Below, one piece after another: positions 1 through 11,600 of a stretch of DNA of 64,000 bases. The DNA comes from Canna indica (lineage: Eukaryota; Streptophyta; Magnoliopsida; Zingiberales; Cannaceae): positions 19,786,001-19,850,000 of the forward strand of contig CP136893.1 in assembly GCA_034359265.1 (NCBI GenBank). The letters are read 5' to 3'. Below the pieces are notes generated by a model. The model was not told where the DNA came from. It did no database searches and saw only the letters and a list, made by a program, of their open reading frames with translations. The translations under genes were made by a program, and so were the position numbers. The number at the start of each line of letters is the position of its first letter. Position 1 is the stretch's first letter.

Positions 1-2158
1 AATTAGATTCTTGATGAAATATTTTGAAATTTTTACTTAAGAAACTAGATTTTTCATTGAAAGTGTAGTTTCAAGAATCACCTAAAAAATATTTTTCTAA
101 AAATAACTGAAATTTATACTAAATGTAGGTTGAAATGATATTTTTGTAAATTTCAGTTTTTCTTAAAAAATTTTCAATTTTCATTCAAACTTTCATGACA
201 CCACATGATGGTCATGAAAAGAGTATATGTCAAGTTTGAAATGAAAATTACATCATTAAGGTTAGGATATCAACCTAGCATGATTTCATTTAAAACTAAA
301 CTAATTTTTTGAAACTTGCTAAGTTTCAATCCTAACATTTACTCATGATTTTTTAAATTTGAACCTATGGATACCTAACATGAGTAAATCTAAATATGTT
401 TCTCAAACATGGATCAAAAATGAAACTTTTTAGGTCAACTTGTTGACTTGAGTCAACTTGGTTCAAGAGAGGTAAGCATGAATTGACCTCTATGTCATTT
501 TATCCATATTCATATGAATTTTTCACTCTAAGTGCTTGGAAATATGTCATACCTATTTCTAAACATGTTTATGAAGATTTGAACTTAAAATGAAATAACC
601 AAGTCGATTTGTTAACTTGGGTCAAAGTTTTTTCAACCTTAAGTCCTCTAAAGTGATATCTATATCACATTTTTCATCTACACATGAATTTTTAAGATTG
701 AACACCTAGAATCATATCATGTGTGTCTAAACATGTTTGTTTCATTTTTACCTTAACATGAAGTCTCTAAATAAGAATTTTAACCTAGTTCAATTTCACA
801 AATATCAAGATATCATGAAATGAGCTAAGTTATCAAGATTTTTTTTTCTACTCATGAAAATTCAAATATTTATTATGCAACATCAATCATGAGTATATAG
901 AGACATCATTAAACATGAAAATTCAATTTCTTTTTTTTTTCAAAGATTTTTGCAAAATCAAAATCATACCCTTTTTTTTTGAAAATTTGTCAAACTTTTT
1001 ATTTCCTTTTTCATTTACTTTTAGATAGCATACCTTTCCAATTCTTATCACTTTGTTTACTTGCAAGAAGGCTTCATTAGTAGCATGATGAAATAATACG
1101 TCAACTTAGCAAGATAACATACTAAATAGCAAAGGTTCAAAGCAATATTTAATTTAAAACCTTAACCTATGCTAGACAGTTAAAGATTCATTTTTAAAAA
1201 AATTTACCATGATATCAAAATGAATCTAAGGGATCAAGATGTGAACCATTTGAGGCATAAGGTCCCTAAACAAGTTTAACTAGTTTGGTCTTAAAGAAAT
1301 GTCTCTAATAACAAGTATCAACCTAGAGCAAGTTTCATTTGATGAAATTTACCTAATTGCTAATATTGTACCTACTCATGAGAAATCAAGGATTTTACAT
1401 GTAACTCTAATCATGAGTATAGAGACATAGTTCAACCATGAAAATTAAGGTATTAGACTAGTAATATGCAATAACCAAAAACATACCTTATCCATGAATT
1501 TAGCCAAACTAATCTATTCTATTTAGTTATTAGCCTTCCTAAAAACATATAACTTGCAAGTAAGCTACACTAATATTTTTAGAGAAAATATAGCTACTTA
1601 GCAAGCTAACTCAACCAAAAATCAAAGATAGGCATCAAGTTTCATTATCAAATATTACTTTGCTAAATGGTTTCAAATTCATTTCAAATAAAATCAAGTG
1701 ATACCAAAGCGAATTTAAGAGATCACAAAGATAATATATGAAAAATATGATCTCCAACCCTTCATATTGGTTGAAAATCGAAAGCCACAAAAAACCTACG
1801 ATTTAGAACCGCAAGGTCGCTTAGGCCTATTATAGGCCACCAGGGTCTCCGAAGAGATCGGGAAATCAAAAATCAAAAATGTTTTTGAAATTTTATCAAG
1901 AGCGGGCAAAACCAACTCAAAATAAACATGGTATCATAAACTTCAACTAAGGTAAAACAATGCAAGTTAGAAGATGATACCGGAATAGTTTTGATGCCAA
2001 CTTTACCTAAGGCATCAATGTAGCTTGAAGTTGCAACCAAGGGAGGATTCATCATTCAAGTCCATGGTCAACTCCAATATATCATCAAGCCTTCACTCTT
2101 GTGTGGTAGCTCCCCCTGCAATACAAGATGAGATCTTTGGTACCAAAATGACTTTGGA
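1..2158. repeat. AT-rich non-coding stretch, probably internal part of the adjacent Copia element
   Basis: No gene is visible in this very AT-rich stretch. A diverged tandem repeat with a period of roughly 175-180 bp can be followed near 420-900: phrases ending in TAAACATGTTT recur at about 560 and 740, each after a gtcaacttg-type motif. Just left of the gag pseudogene (about 2060-2160, minus strand) there are still traces of the gag C-terminus (VILVPKISS-like). The stretch therefore probably belongs to the same minus-strand SIRE-like element, whose pol region is missing. This is inference from position. Confidence 0.4.
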
Positions 2159-3426
2159 TCATTGGGGGTTAGATGGCCTAGGAATCCAAAGTGTCTTAAC
2201 TACACTTGGATTTTTCTTAAATGCACAATCAAAAATAGCATGGTCAAAAATACCACAACAAAAATAATGTCCATTGAATTTCTTTTTATTTATGCTATGG
2301 ACATTAGATCTATCATTTGAATGCTTGACATGTGAGACATGATGAGTGAGAGCATTCTTAAATGAGACATTCTTATTTTGAACATGATGTTTAAATGTGG
2401 AATGCCTAACATGAGAATGATTATGAACATTGACATTCTTTACATAGACATTTTTTATTCTAGTGTTCTTAGTAGATGAAGTATTTTTGAATTCACTTAC
2501 TTTCTTATTCAATAAAATAACCTCACTTTTCAAATCATTCATTGATCTTTGAATAGCATGCAATTGAGTTTTTAGCATGCCATTTTTATTATTTAAATTT
2601 TCATTTTTATGTTTCAAGTCATTAACTTCTAGAGTTAATGTATCATGGTAAGGATTAATCATGTTAGTTTTCAATTTTTTATTTTCACTCTTCAACTCAT
2701 GCACATGATTGACAAGCTTCAAGTTTTCTTTCTCGATTTTCCTATTTTCCTTATTTGATTTTATAAGCATGACATACATCTTCTTAGATTCTTCTAATAG
2801 CTCATCATAAGACATTTCTAAAGAATTAGAGCTATTATCATCACTATCAAGATTTTTAACATGACTAGAAGTGGAAAATTTTACCTCATTATTAGTATTC
2901 ATCAGGTAATCTTTTGAATTTGCTTCATAGCCATGGGAAGAGGATGCTTCATTCGAATATGATGATGATGTAGAAGCGGTTGACCTCTTCTTTGCCTTAC
3001 TCTTCATGGAAGGGCAATTTTTCCTCACATGCTCTTTTTCTTTGCACACATGACAAACCACATTCCTTTTCCGATTTCTTGTGCTCTTATGACTAGAGAC
3101 ACTGTGGGCTTCAAAAACCATGTTAGTATTGGTGAATGACAATTGTCATCACTCCCCTCATCAAATGTTTTGAGCTCCTCGGTTTTTGCATAATTATAAA
3201 GCATATTTAATGTAGCCCAAATATCGAAAGCGGAAGTACAATGCATGATTTTATCAAACACATTATTTTCCAAAGAACAATATAAGCAATTTGTAGCTTT
3301 AGCATTTAACTCAAACATCCTAATTTGTTCTTGGGTCCATGCATCCATTTTTTCCTTAGGTTCTATATATTTTGATTTTACCATATTAAAAATACATAAA
3401 CCTTGAGTCTTTAAGAATTTATACAT
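2159..3426 (-). pseudogene. Broken gag of a SIRE-like Ty1/Copia retrotransposon
   Basis: Two minus-strand reading frames in different phase (3426-3025 and 3142-2159) together resemble a plant Copia gag polyprotein. The upstream piece (133 aa) has the UBN2-type gag helices (SAFDIWATLNMLYN). The downstream piece (327 aa) has a CCHC zinc knuckle (CHVCKEKEHVRKNC), a Ser-rich linker, a long coiled coil (about residues 110-210) and a second Cys/His cluster. It ends in LWIPRPSNPQ, typical of the gag end in SIRE-type elements. Between the pieces the frame shifts and the middle of the gag domain is missing, so an internal deletion is likely. No protease, integrase or reverse transcriptase follows, so the copy is defective. 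Confidence 0.75.
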
Positions 3427-3551
3427 TCTTCCTTTTCAAAGACCAAAGTTTAACTCATCGAACCTAGGAGGTCTAGACGCTACTGACACTAGAGCCATTT
3501 CTAGATCGAGACGAATTGTAGAAGAGATGGTGAAATCACAATCTATGATCC

Positions 3552-3563
3552 GCTCTGATACAA
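3552..3563 (-). other. Primer binding site (initiator tRNA-Met type)
   Basis: The minus strand reads TTGTATCAGAGC just inside the LTR. This matches the usual plant retroelement site TGGTATCAGAGC except for one base. It lies two bases beyond the LTR end and fixes the element as minus-strand oriented. Confidence 0.75.
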
Positions 3564-3565
3564 AT

Positions 3566-5130
3566 TGAAGGTGAAATGGCCTACACTAGGGGGGCTGAAT
3601 AGTATATTTACTAAAATAATTAGCCTAAATTCATTTTTAATCTTTTTCTTAATTAGTTTTAGGCAAGATGCAATTATGTGATTGTATGCGGAAGCTATAA
3701 ATGATGGAGCAATAAAAATAAACAATCAAACCAATGCAAACACGCAATTTATAGTGGTTCGGCCTCAATGCCTACTCCACTACCTAAGCACCCCGCTTAG
3801 GATTTTCAAACTAGGTTTTACTAGATTAATTAGTTTCTCTTACAATGAGGACTTTTCCCCGGAAAGACTCCGCTCTCCAACCGAAGGCACTTCCACACCC
3901 GGAAGTATCCCGTCTTCCTACCGAGAGCTCTTTCCCACCTCAACCTAAGGGACAACTAAAACTAATCCTAGTAAGCGCTAAGTTACACAAGTGGCTTTAC
4001 TCATTTTCACCAAGGATACCACTTCACACAACAAAACCTAACACCCAGGTCTTCATAGACACAAATAAAAACAAAGTTCAAATAACAACAAAAGATACAA
4101 TAAAAAGAGCTAAGAATGTAAAGATGAACCATAGCTCTTTTTCAAGCCTTCGGCGCTTGCAACTCATCAAGAGGTGAAGCTCGCTCAATTTTTGAGTTGA
4201 GGCAGAAAGCTGGCGCTTGAAGAGGAACTCGATGGAGAAGCAGAGCGCGCGCGATTGATCGTTTGGAAGGCTTTAAATCCCTTCTTAAATACTCAATAAA
4301 TTCTGTAAGATCAAGGAAGAAGATCAAATGAATTATACCTGGGTGTATTTATACCCAGGTGAAGAAACGACGTTCAACGGATAGAAAACTATCCGTTACA
4401 GGCCGCCGATCGAAGCATCGATCGAAGCATCGGTCGATCGGTCATTCGATCGCTTCTGTTTACATGTGGTCGGTCGACCGACTGGTCGACCGCCAGACGC
4501 AGATCACGCGATCTACGATCTTCGATCGACCCGTCGGTCGACCGACGTGGTATTGCATCGTGGCTCATATGCAGGTCAGTTGACCGCCAGCCTCCGCCCG
4601 ATTCTTTCACCATTCGTTCGACCCATCGGTCCATCGACGCGATCTTGCGTCGCAGGAATCAGCAGGTCGGTCGACCGACGGGTTGACTGCCCGAGCTACT
4701 GCCCGTTTTAGGCTTCTATCGGTCGACCGAAGTAGCTTTGCTACTTTCTTTACCTTCGGTCGATCGATCAACCGGTCGATCGAACCTAGGCTGAAAGTTA
4801 TTTCTTCAGCCTATTTCTTCCGTGCTTCATTTTCAGGTTCCGGCTTTCAACGAGCATCATCTTGGAGAGCTTTTGACTTGATCTTTGGACTCATCCAAGC
4901 AACTTGGTTGCACTTGTCGATCTTCGAGAAACTTTCGCGACGAACCCGAGCGCGACGATCAATGTCCTTTCGATTTTGTGATTTCTCCGATTTATCCGAT
5001 CGAGGACATCGAACGCTAGTCGATATGGAACCTGAAAGATATTCTCAATGAAATCATTAGTTTCATGTTTGTTATTATCAAAACCATCAAGATCGAGATT
5101 AAGGCTAAGGTTGAAAACCTAAAGCCAACA
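3566..5130 (-). mobile_element. 5' LTR of the SIRE-like Copia element (1565 bp)
   Basis: On the minus strand the LTR starts TGTTGGCTTTAGG at 5130 and ends CCTTCA at 3566, directly before the primer binding site. It therefore has TG...CA ends. A TATAAATA box lies at 4353-4346, enclosed in a hairpin of 8-bp arms (4337-4344 and 4353-4360). The upstream half (4380-4990) is rich in TCGATCG/GGTCGACC motifs. Open frames inside the LTR look like by-products of this composition. The partner LTR is outside the window, so no target duplication can be read. The LTR right edge truncates or abuts the AT-rich element starting near 5141. Confidence 0.75.
4470..4730. repeat. Four copies of the 12-bp palindrome TCGGTCGACCGA in the LTR
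   Basis: Perfect copies at 4470-4481, 4534-4545, 4667-4678 and 4719-4730, with related half-sites (TCGATCG, GGTCGATC) between 4400 and 4790. The spacing is uneven, so this is not a simple tandem array. Confidence 0.85.
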
Positions 5131-5140
5131 ATCACTTGTG

Positions 5141-6596
5141 CCAAGTCAGCACGTAATAAAATATATCATAATATTACATAAATAGGGAAAATTAATGTAT
5201 CTATCCCAAATTTTGACCCTTGTAACAAATCTATCACAACCTTTAATATTTCTCTCTAATCTATCCCAAACTTTGTTCATTGTAACAAATATATCACAAC
5301 ATTTAATATTTCTCTCTAATCTATTCCAAACTTTGGGATTGATAATAATTGTCTCATTAGAAATTGAACTGAAATTTAGATTACATTACAATTATAATCA
5401 ATCCTAAAGTTTGAATGATATTTCTTCCCATTTTTTTTATTAAATTCGGCTATTATATTAAAAAATTTAAAATTTAAAATAAAACTCTTATCTTTTTCAT
5501 ATATTCTTATTATTTATTAAATATTTAAAACTTTGAAAATAATTTTATAATTATCTATTAAAATTGTATTTAAAAAAATTTGATTCAAAATTTAATTTTT
5601 TAATTAATTATATTATTACATTTTAATGAAAATCGAAATGCCCAAATTAAATCAATAATTTTCTATATAGTATTATTATTTATCAAAATTTTATTTTTTT
5701 ATTTTTATATTCAATTCGACTATTGCATTTTATAAAAAAAATTAAAATTTTCAATCAAACCAAAGACGATTTTACTTATATTATTATTTATTAAATATTT
5801 AATATTATTGTTATATTTTATTTAGTGTCTAACAAAATTTGGTATTTTAATTTGATTTTTTGAGTTTTGTATTAATTTTTTTATTCAATTCGATTATAGT
5901 ATTTTAGAAAAAAATTAAAAATTTGGACCAAATCAATATATTTTACTAATAATATTATTATATATTATACATTTAACGTTATTTATATTATATTTGATTT
6001 GTTTTAGTATTTAATTTTCTTCATAAATTTTTTTTATTTTGCTACAAATTTTTATTTTTAAAAGATACAAAATTTGAAATGAAATTTATATATAATGACT
6101 ATAAGTTAATTTTGGTGAAATTAGACGTGGAATTTTTCGAGGTGTTAAAAGTTTTTTCGTGTAATTTTTTTAAAGAAAAAAGAATTTGGTGAAATCGGAT
6201 ACGAAATTATCAGATAAAGTGAGGGTTTTGATGTATTAAAAAAAAACATTTGTCTTCAAGGATTATAATTATTGTCAATCCCAAAGTTTGAGATAAATTA
6301 GGAAAAAATATTAAATGTTGGGATAGATTTATTACATGATACATTAATTAATTTCTATTTATATAATATTATGATATTTTTTATTACATACTGACGTGAC
6401 ACAAATGAATAAAAAAATATTTTTTAATTTGCTGAGTCAGATGCCACGTCAGTACCAAACAGTTGCATTGACATGTATCTGACGTCGGGTTAGAATTGAT
6501 ATCAATTTGATAGTTTGGAATATAATTAATACAAATTAAAGATCGGACTAGATATGTGAAAAAAGATCATGGTTTGAGCTAAATACATTAATTAGG
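5141..6596. mobile_element. AT-rich terminal-inverted-repeat element A, left end truncated
   Basis: The segment at 5141-5410 reads, in reverse complement, like 6236-6470: shared phrases include gataGATTTATTACA, AATATTAAATGTTG and the CTGACGTGAC block. The element thus has long imperfect terminal inverted repeats around an AT-rich core (5410-6236) with no coding potential. The outer left end is missing at the Copia LTR border, so the LTR probably landed in or beside this element. Confidence 0.6.
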
Positions 6597-6599
6597 GTT

Positions 6600-7805
6600 A
6601 ATTGATATATGTAGCCCAAACTATGATTTTTTTCATAAATCTAGTCTGATCATTAATTTGTATCAATTATATCATGAACTATCAGATTGATATCAATTCT
6701 AGCCTGACGTTTAATCTTTCTCCTTAATCTATCCAAATTTTGGGATTGACAAAAATTATAATTTTTGAAGACAAATGATTTTTTAAAATAAATCAAAACT
6801 ATCACTTTATTCGATAATTCTGTATCAAATTTCACCAAATTCTTTTTTCTTTAAAAAAAATTACACGAAAAATCTTTTAACACCTCGAACAATCACACGT
6901 CTAATTTCACCAAAATTAATTTATAGTCCTTATATAAAAATTTTATTTCAAATTTGATATTTTTTAAAAATAAATATTTATAGTAAAATAAAGATATTTT
7001 ATGAAGAAAAATAAATACTAAACCAAATTAAATATAATATAAATAATATTAAATGTATGATATATAATAATATTATCGGTAAAATATATTGATTTGGTTC
7101 AATTTTTTTTCTAAAATGCTATAATCAAATTGAATAAAAAAATCAACACAAAACTAAAAAAATAAATTTCAAATTTCAAATTTTATTAGACACTAAATAA
7201 AATATAATCATAATATTAAATATTTAATAAATAATAATATATGCAAAGAGGTCTTGATTTAATTGGAAGTTTTGAATTTTTTATAAAATGCAATAGTTGA
7301 ATCGAATTAAAAAAAAGAGTTTTGTTTCAAATTTTAATTTTTTTTAACGTGATAGTCGAATTAAATAAAAAAATAGGGAGAAATATAATTCAAACATTTG
7401 GATTGATTATATACGATTGTAATGTAATCTAAATTTCAAGTTCAATTTTCAAATGATACAATTATTGTCAATTCTAAAGTTTGAGATAGATTAGGAAGAA
7501 ATATTAAATGTTATGATAGATTTATTACAAAGACCAAATTTGAAATAAATACATTAATTTTTTGTATTTATATAATATTATAATTTTTTTATTATATGCT
7601 GACGTGACAAGTGATAAAAAAATATTTTTTAATTTGTTGAATTAGATGCCACGTCAGTCCCTAACGGTTGCATTGACGGACATCTGACGTCGGATTAGAA
7701 TTGATATCAATTTAATAGTTTAAAATATAATTGATATAAATTAAAGATTGAATTAAATTTGTTAAAAAAATTATAATTAGAATTAGATAAGTTAATTAAT
7801 CCTAA
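6600..7805. mobile_element. AT-rich terminal-inverted-repeat element B, inverted relative to A
   Basis: Reading away from about 6598, sequence in both directions is complementary: 6480-6596 mirrors 6600-6720, 6110-6240 mirrors 6780-6920, 5700-5960 mirrors 7080-7300. Compared with A, this copy lacks about 170 bp corresponding to 6310-6480. Its right end (7440-7805) is a direct repeat of 6236-6596 and includes the GCCACGTCAGT and CATCTGACGTCGG motifs. No open frame of note. Confidence 0.6.
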
Positions 7806-8430
7806 AATAAATTGAAGCTCCAAATTTAAAATGTCACTCGTCAACAACTGATGCACTTCTGCCGCTATGCCGAGAAATATTGAGCTGGTCGATGACGCAA
7901 GTACTGCCGTACACGTAATATCATCCCAACGTTAAAAGAGCCTGCAATACTTTTGGCATGCTTGTGAAGTAGGTTACCATTATATATAAAAACTCTATCT
8001 CGCAATAGAACAGTTAAAATAATTATTAGCTTTAAACTTAAATTCATCCGAAATTTAAACTGTTAAAACTCGGTTTAAACCAATTGAATAAATGCCAATA
8101 TGTCAAAATACAGGTTGTTAAACAAGACCTTGTGGCCAAATTACTTACTCTCACTTGACCAAACAAAGACCGGAGATTCCTGTCATCCGTAGGTTGTAAA
8201 AAGTACTAGTCAACAAAAAAAAAATTAGTTCTTTTAATCCCCTTCAAAATCGTCATTTAAACGGATTTTATTTATTGATGGATAAGAAGCATGGAAATTT
8301 ACTGGTTCATTTCTTGGTAGAATTTTCCAAGATCGGAGGCAGCTAATTTTGACCTTAATAACCACACCTAATTTGTGAACCCAAAATTACCGCAACCAAT
8401 CGTCGCTTCACGCCACCATAACCCACCACT

Positions 8431-8433
<3 letters not shown>
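7806..8433. other. Upstream region of CLPX, no gene seen
   Basis: About 600 bp between the AT-rich repeats and the CT microsatellite. Base composition is mixed. I see no coding pattern; it presumably contains distal CLPX promoter sequence. Confidence 0.4.

Positions 8434-8498
<65 letters not shown>
8434..8498. repeat. Compound (CT)n(CA)n microsatellite before CLPX
   Basis: About 21 CT units (8434-8475) run directly into about 12 CA units (8475-8498), ending 118 bp before the CLPX start codon. CT tracts near transcription starts are common in plant promoters; a role here is inference. Confidence 0.95.
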
Positions 8499-8563
8499 TA
8501 ACTCATAAGCCACTACAATTCCGGCGGACCACCATACCGGAAAAGCATTCTCATCTAGCTTGG

Positions 8564-8570
8564 TATAAAA
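8564..8570 (+). promoter_or_regulatory. Candidate TATA box of CLPX
   Basis: TATAAAA sits 46 bp before the CLPX ATG. Used as a TATA box it would give a leader of only about 15-25 nt. It is the best match near the start, but the true start could lie farther upstream, near the microsatellite. Confidence 0.4.
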
Positions 8571-8615
8571 GGTTCCCTATCCTTCGCCATCAAACACTCG
8601 CTTTCCTCGATAAAG

Positions 8616-11600
8616 ATGTCAACAATTCTTCTCAGGCGAACGAATCTCCGGGCGGCGGCCGCCTCCGCCGTCCACCGTGGCTGCCTCGACCACTGCGTAT
8701 CCACCATCCTCCCCGGCGCCGCCCCCAGCCGCCCCGAACTCCTCCGGCAGGTTCGCCGACAGTCGGACGGCGCCGGAGGTAGTGGACCTGACGCGTCCGA
8801 GGCCCGCCGGATCCGAGCTGAGGCCAATTGTCCCCGCTGCTCCAAGCACATGGAGGTCCTCTTCTCCTCTCAGCCTCCTTCGCCGCCTGCTCTCGCGGCG
8901 ACATCTGCGGGCCGCGACGTCCGCCGTGGCGGTGGATACCAGGCCCTTAACCTCTGCCCTAGCTGTCGGTCCGCTTTCTACTTCCGGCCGAATCGGCTCG
9001 TGCCGCTGCAGGGTAGTTTTGTGGAGATTGGAAGGCTGAGGGGGGAGGAGAAGAGCGGGGGGGATGGTACTCTTGGTAGTGCAGGAGATGAAGAGACTCG
9101 GATCAGAGCATCGTTTTGGGATATGCTGCGGGCGATGTATGGCGGAGATCCTCCGGAGAATTGGCCGCCAATGCCGGGCCTCCCCATGCCGCCATCGCCT
9201 CCAGGGGGGAATGAGCTAGCAGTAAACCCACCACCTGGGCCGCCGTTGTCGCAACCTCATCTTGAATTAGCACGGGCAAAGAGACACGGAAGGGGTGGTG
9301 GCAGAGGGCACGGATCTAGTGATGGGGGAGCTGATAGTAGGAAGGAAGCGTGGGGCGGATCCAATCTGGGGAAGGATTTCCCGACTCCCAAGGAGATCTG
9401 TAAGGGGCTCGATAATTTTGTAATAGGGCAGGAGCGTGCCAAGAAGGTAATTTCTTTCCTTGGTTATCAAAGCTAAGTGTGAATTTGATATCGTTATCAC
9501 AACTCATGGGCGTGGGCGTGGACATTATAGGTGTTTTTCTCTTTCCATAAATCTTCTGCAGAAATACGTTAGAAGAGCATTCTTTTGATAGCATTTTCTT
9601 AAGCAGATACTTCGGTGACAAAAATGGTTATTGGGCGAGCTTCCATCATTGTTCATTATCTTATTTTACATTTTAAAAGTACAAGTGAATGATATTTCTT
9701 GTAAACTCAAATACAGGCAAAGATGTTTATCTCTGAGAAAAATAACCTCAAATGCTAGCTTCAGATAAGCTCAAATTTAAAATCTTGAAAGTCGACATAT
9801 AATATTTCTTTAGGCTTAAGCCTCTTTTTTTTTCTGGCACTTCATGTCTCAGACCAATCATCTCATTGGCTCAACTGGGATCTGGTTGAGCTTTTCTCAA
9901 TTTAACTTTAACGATCATAATTTGTGTTCAGCCTAAAACTTTTTAATAAAAAACAAAAGCTTCCTTAACTTTATATGGACATAAAGAAATTATTAGGTTT
10001 GTGAGATTATATAAAGATGGGTTCTAGTTATAATTAAGTAGCTGCATCATACTAGGCTTAGGCTCAATTTGTGAATAGATCCTAGTTTAGTTCTCCATCT
10101 CAAATAATCAGCTGGAGCTTGAGGTTTGTTAAATGTGTGATTAACTCAACTTAGTAACTTATTAACTTGCAACTTTTAGTCTTTCTTAACTCTCCTTGTA
10201 TTGTCATTTCATACTTAAATAACTTCAGCTTATTTCTATATTTAGAGAGCCAAAACTTGATAATGTTACATAAACAAGAAGATTAAGCTATTTATGGGGT
10301 TTGAAAAAATAAGCTTCCTTCCAATTGCAGTCAAATTGTCAGAAAAATATCTCCGTAGATTATCACTGCAATTATTTATTATGCTTTACGGTCTTCAATT
10401 GTATCCCTTTGATCACGTAGTCAATATCTTGCATTTCTGGACAAGTTTGAATTCTGAATTTCTCATGTGCCCACTATTGCAAATTTTGGTATTTGATCAT
10501 TTGTCATGTTAGATTCTTTGCAATTACCTTATTTGATTTTGAAGCTTCCTAAAGTTCAATGCAGGTGCTATCTGTGGCTGTTTACAACCACTACAAAAGG
10601 ATCAGTCAGGCATCTTCAAAGAAAGGGTTAGATGCAATTTCCATAGCTACATTTTCCCCTTTTAATCTCATTGGAGACACTGTTGATTGGCATGAAAATA
10701 GGTTACACTTTTAGTGGCTTTTACTAAAGTGAAGACTCTGGTTTGATTTCCAGCTCTGGGGCTGATTCAGATAATGTTGAGGCAGAAAAAAATGACTATG
10801 ATGACGTGGAGCTAGAGAAAAGCAATGTACTGTTGATGGGTCCGACTGGCTCTGGTAAGTTATCTTCTTTTTCATTTGAAATAGAATTGGAATTGATAAG
10901 TAACCTTATGTGTATATAACTGTTTGTTCATTACTCACATCCCATTTTGATCAGTATAATGCTTGAATACAGGAAAAACATTACTTGCAAAAGCATTGGC
11001 CCGGTTTGTTAATGTACCATTTGTCATTGCAGATGCAACTACTTTAACACAGGTAGGTTCATTAGCTTAACTTACTATTCCTGTGTTCAAGTTTTTCTGT
11101 CAGGAGTCAGGACACCAACATTCTGTTCCAGAATTTTTTTTACGATGTATATTTTCCAGTTATCTATTTTGATTTCAACAACTAATGTAACTTGATTACA
11201 TTGCTAGTAAAATGCTACAATAATTTGTTTATTTATGTTTCTTTATATAGTAAAATTTACATTGATTTCATAAATGATTTATTTGTCTAAGTCATTGATT
11301 TCATTAATTCATTGATTAGACTCGTACAATTTATTTGTCTAAATATGAATTAATATCACTTTGAAATAAATGAATTTAAAAAAAAAGTAATTTAAAGCTG
11401 TAAATTTATGTCTCAAAATTAAATCACTAAATCATTTTAGTTCCATAAATGGGATGATTGAATACTCCAATGTATATAAATATATAAGAGTTTTGAAATG
11501 AATACTCTTATGTATATATATATATATATAAGATTTTTGAAATGAATACTCTTATGTGTGTGTGTGTATATATATAAGTTTTTTGAAGTTTCAGTGGGGG

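Noticed and set aside
3682..4177. Plus-strand open frames in the Copia LTR
   Set aside because: Lie inside the LTR on the opposite strand and show no protein family resemblance.
4359..5051. Arg/Ser-rich open frames in both directions
   Set aside because: They follow from TCGATCG palindromes inside the Copia LTR and have no family resemblance.
8375..9187. Overlapping frames on both strands around CLPX exon 1
   Set aside because: Shadows of the GC-rich first exon and of the CT/CA microsatellite.
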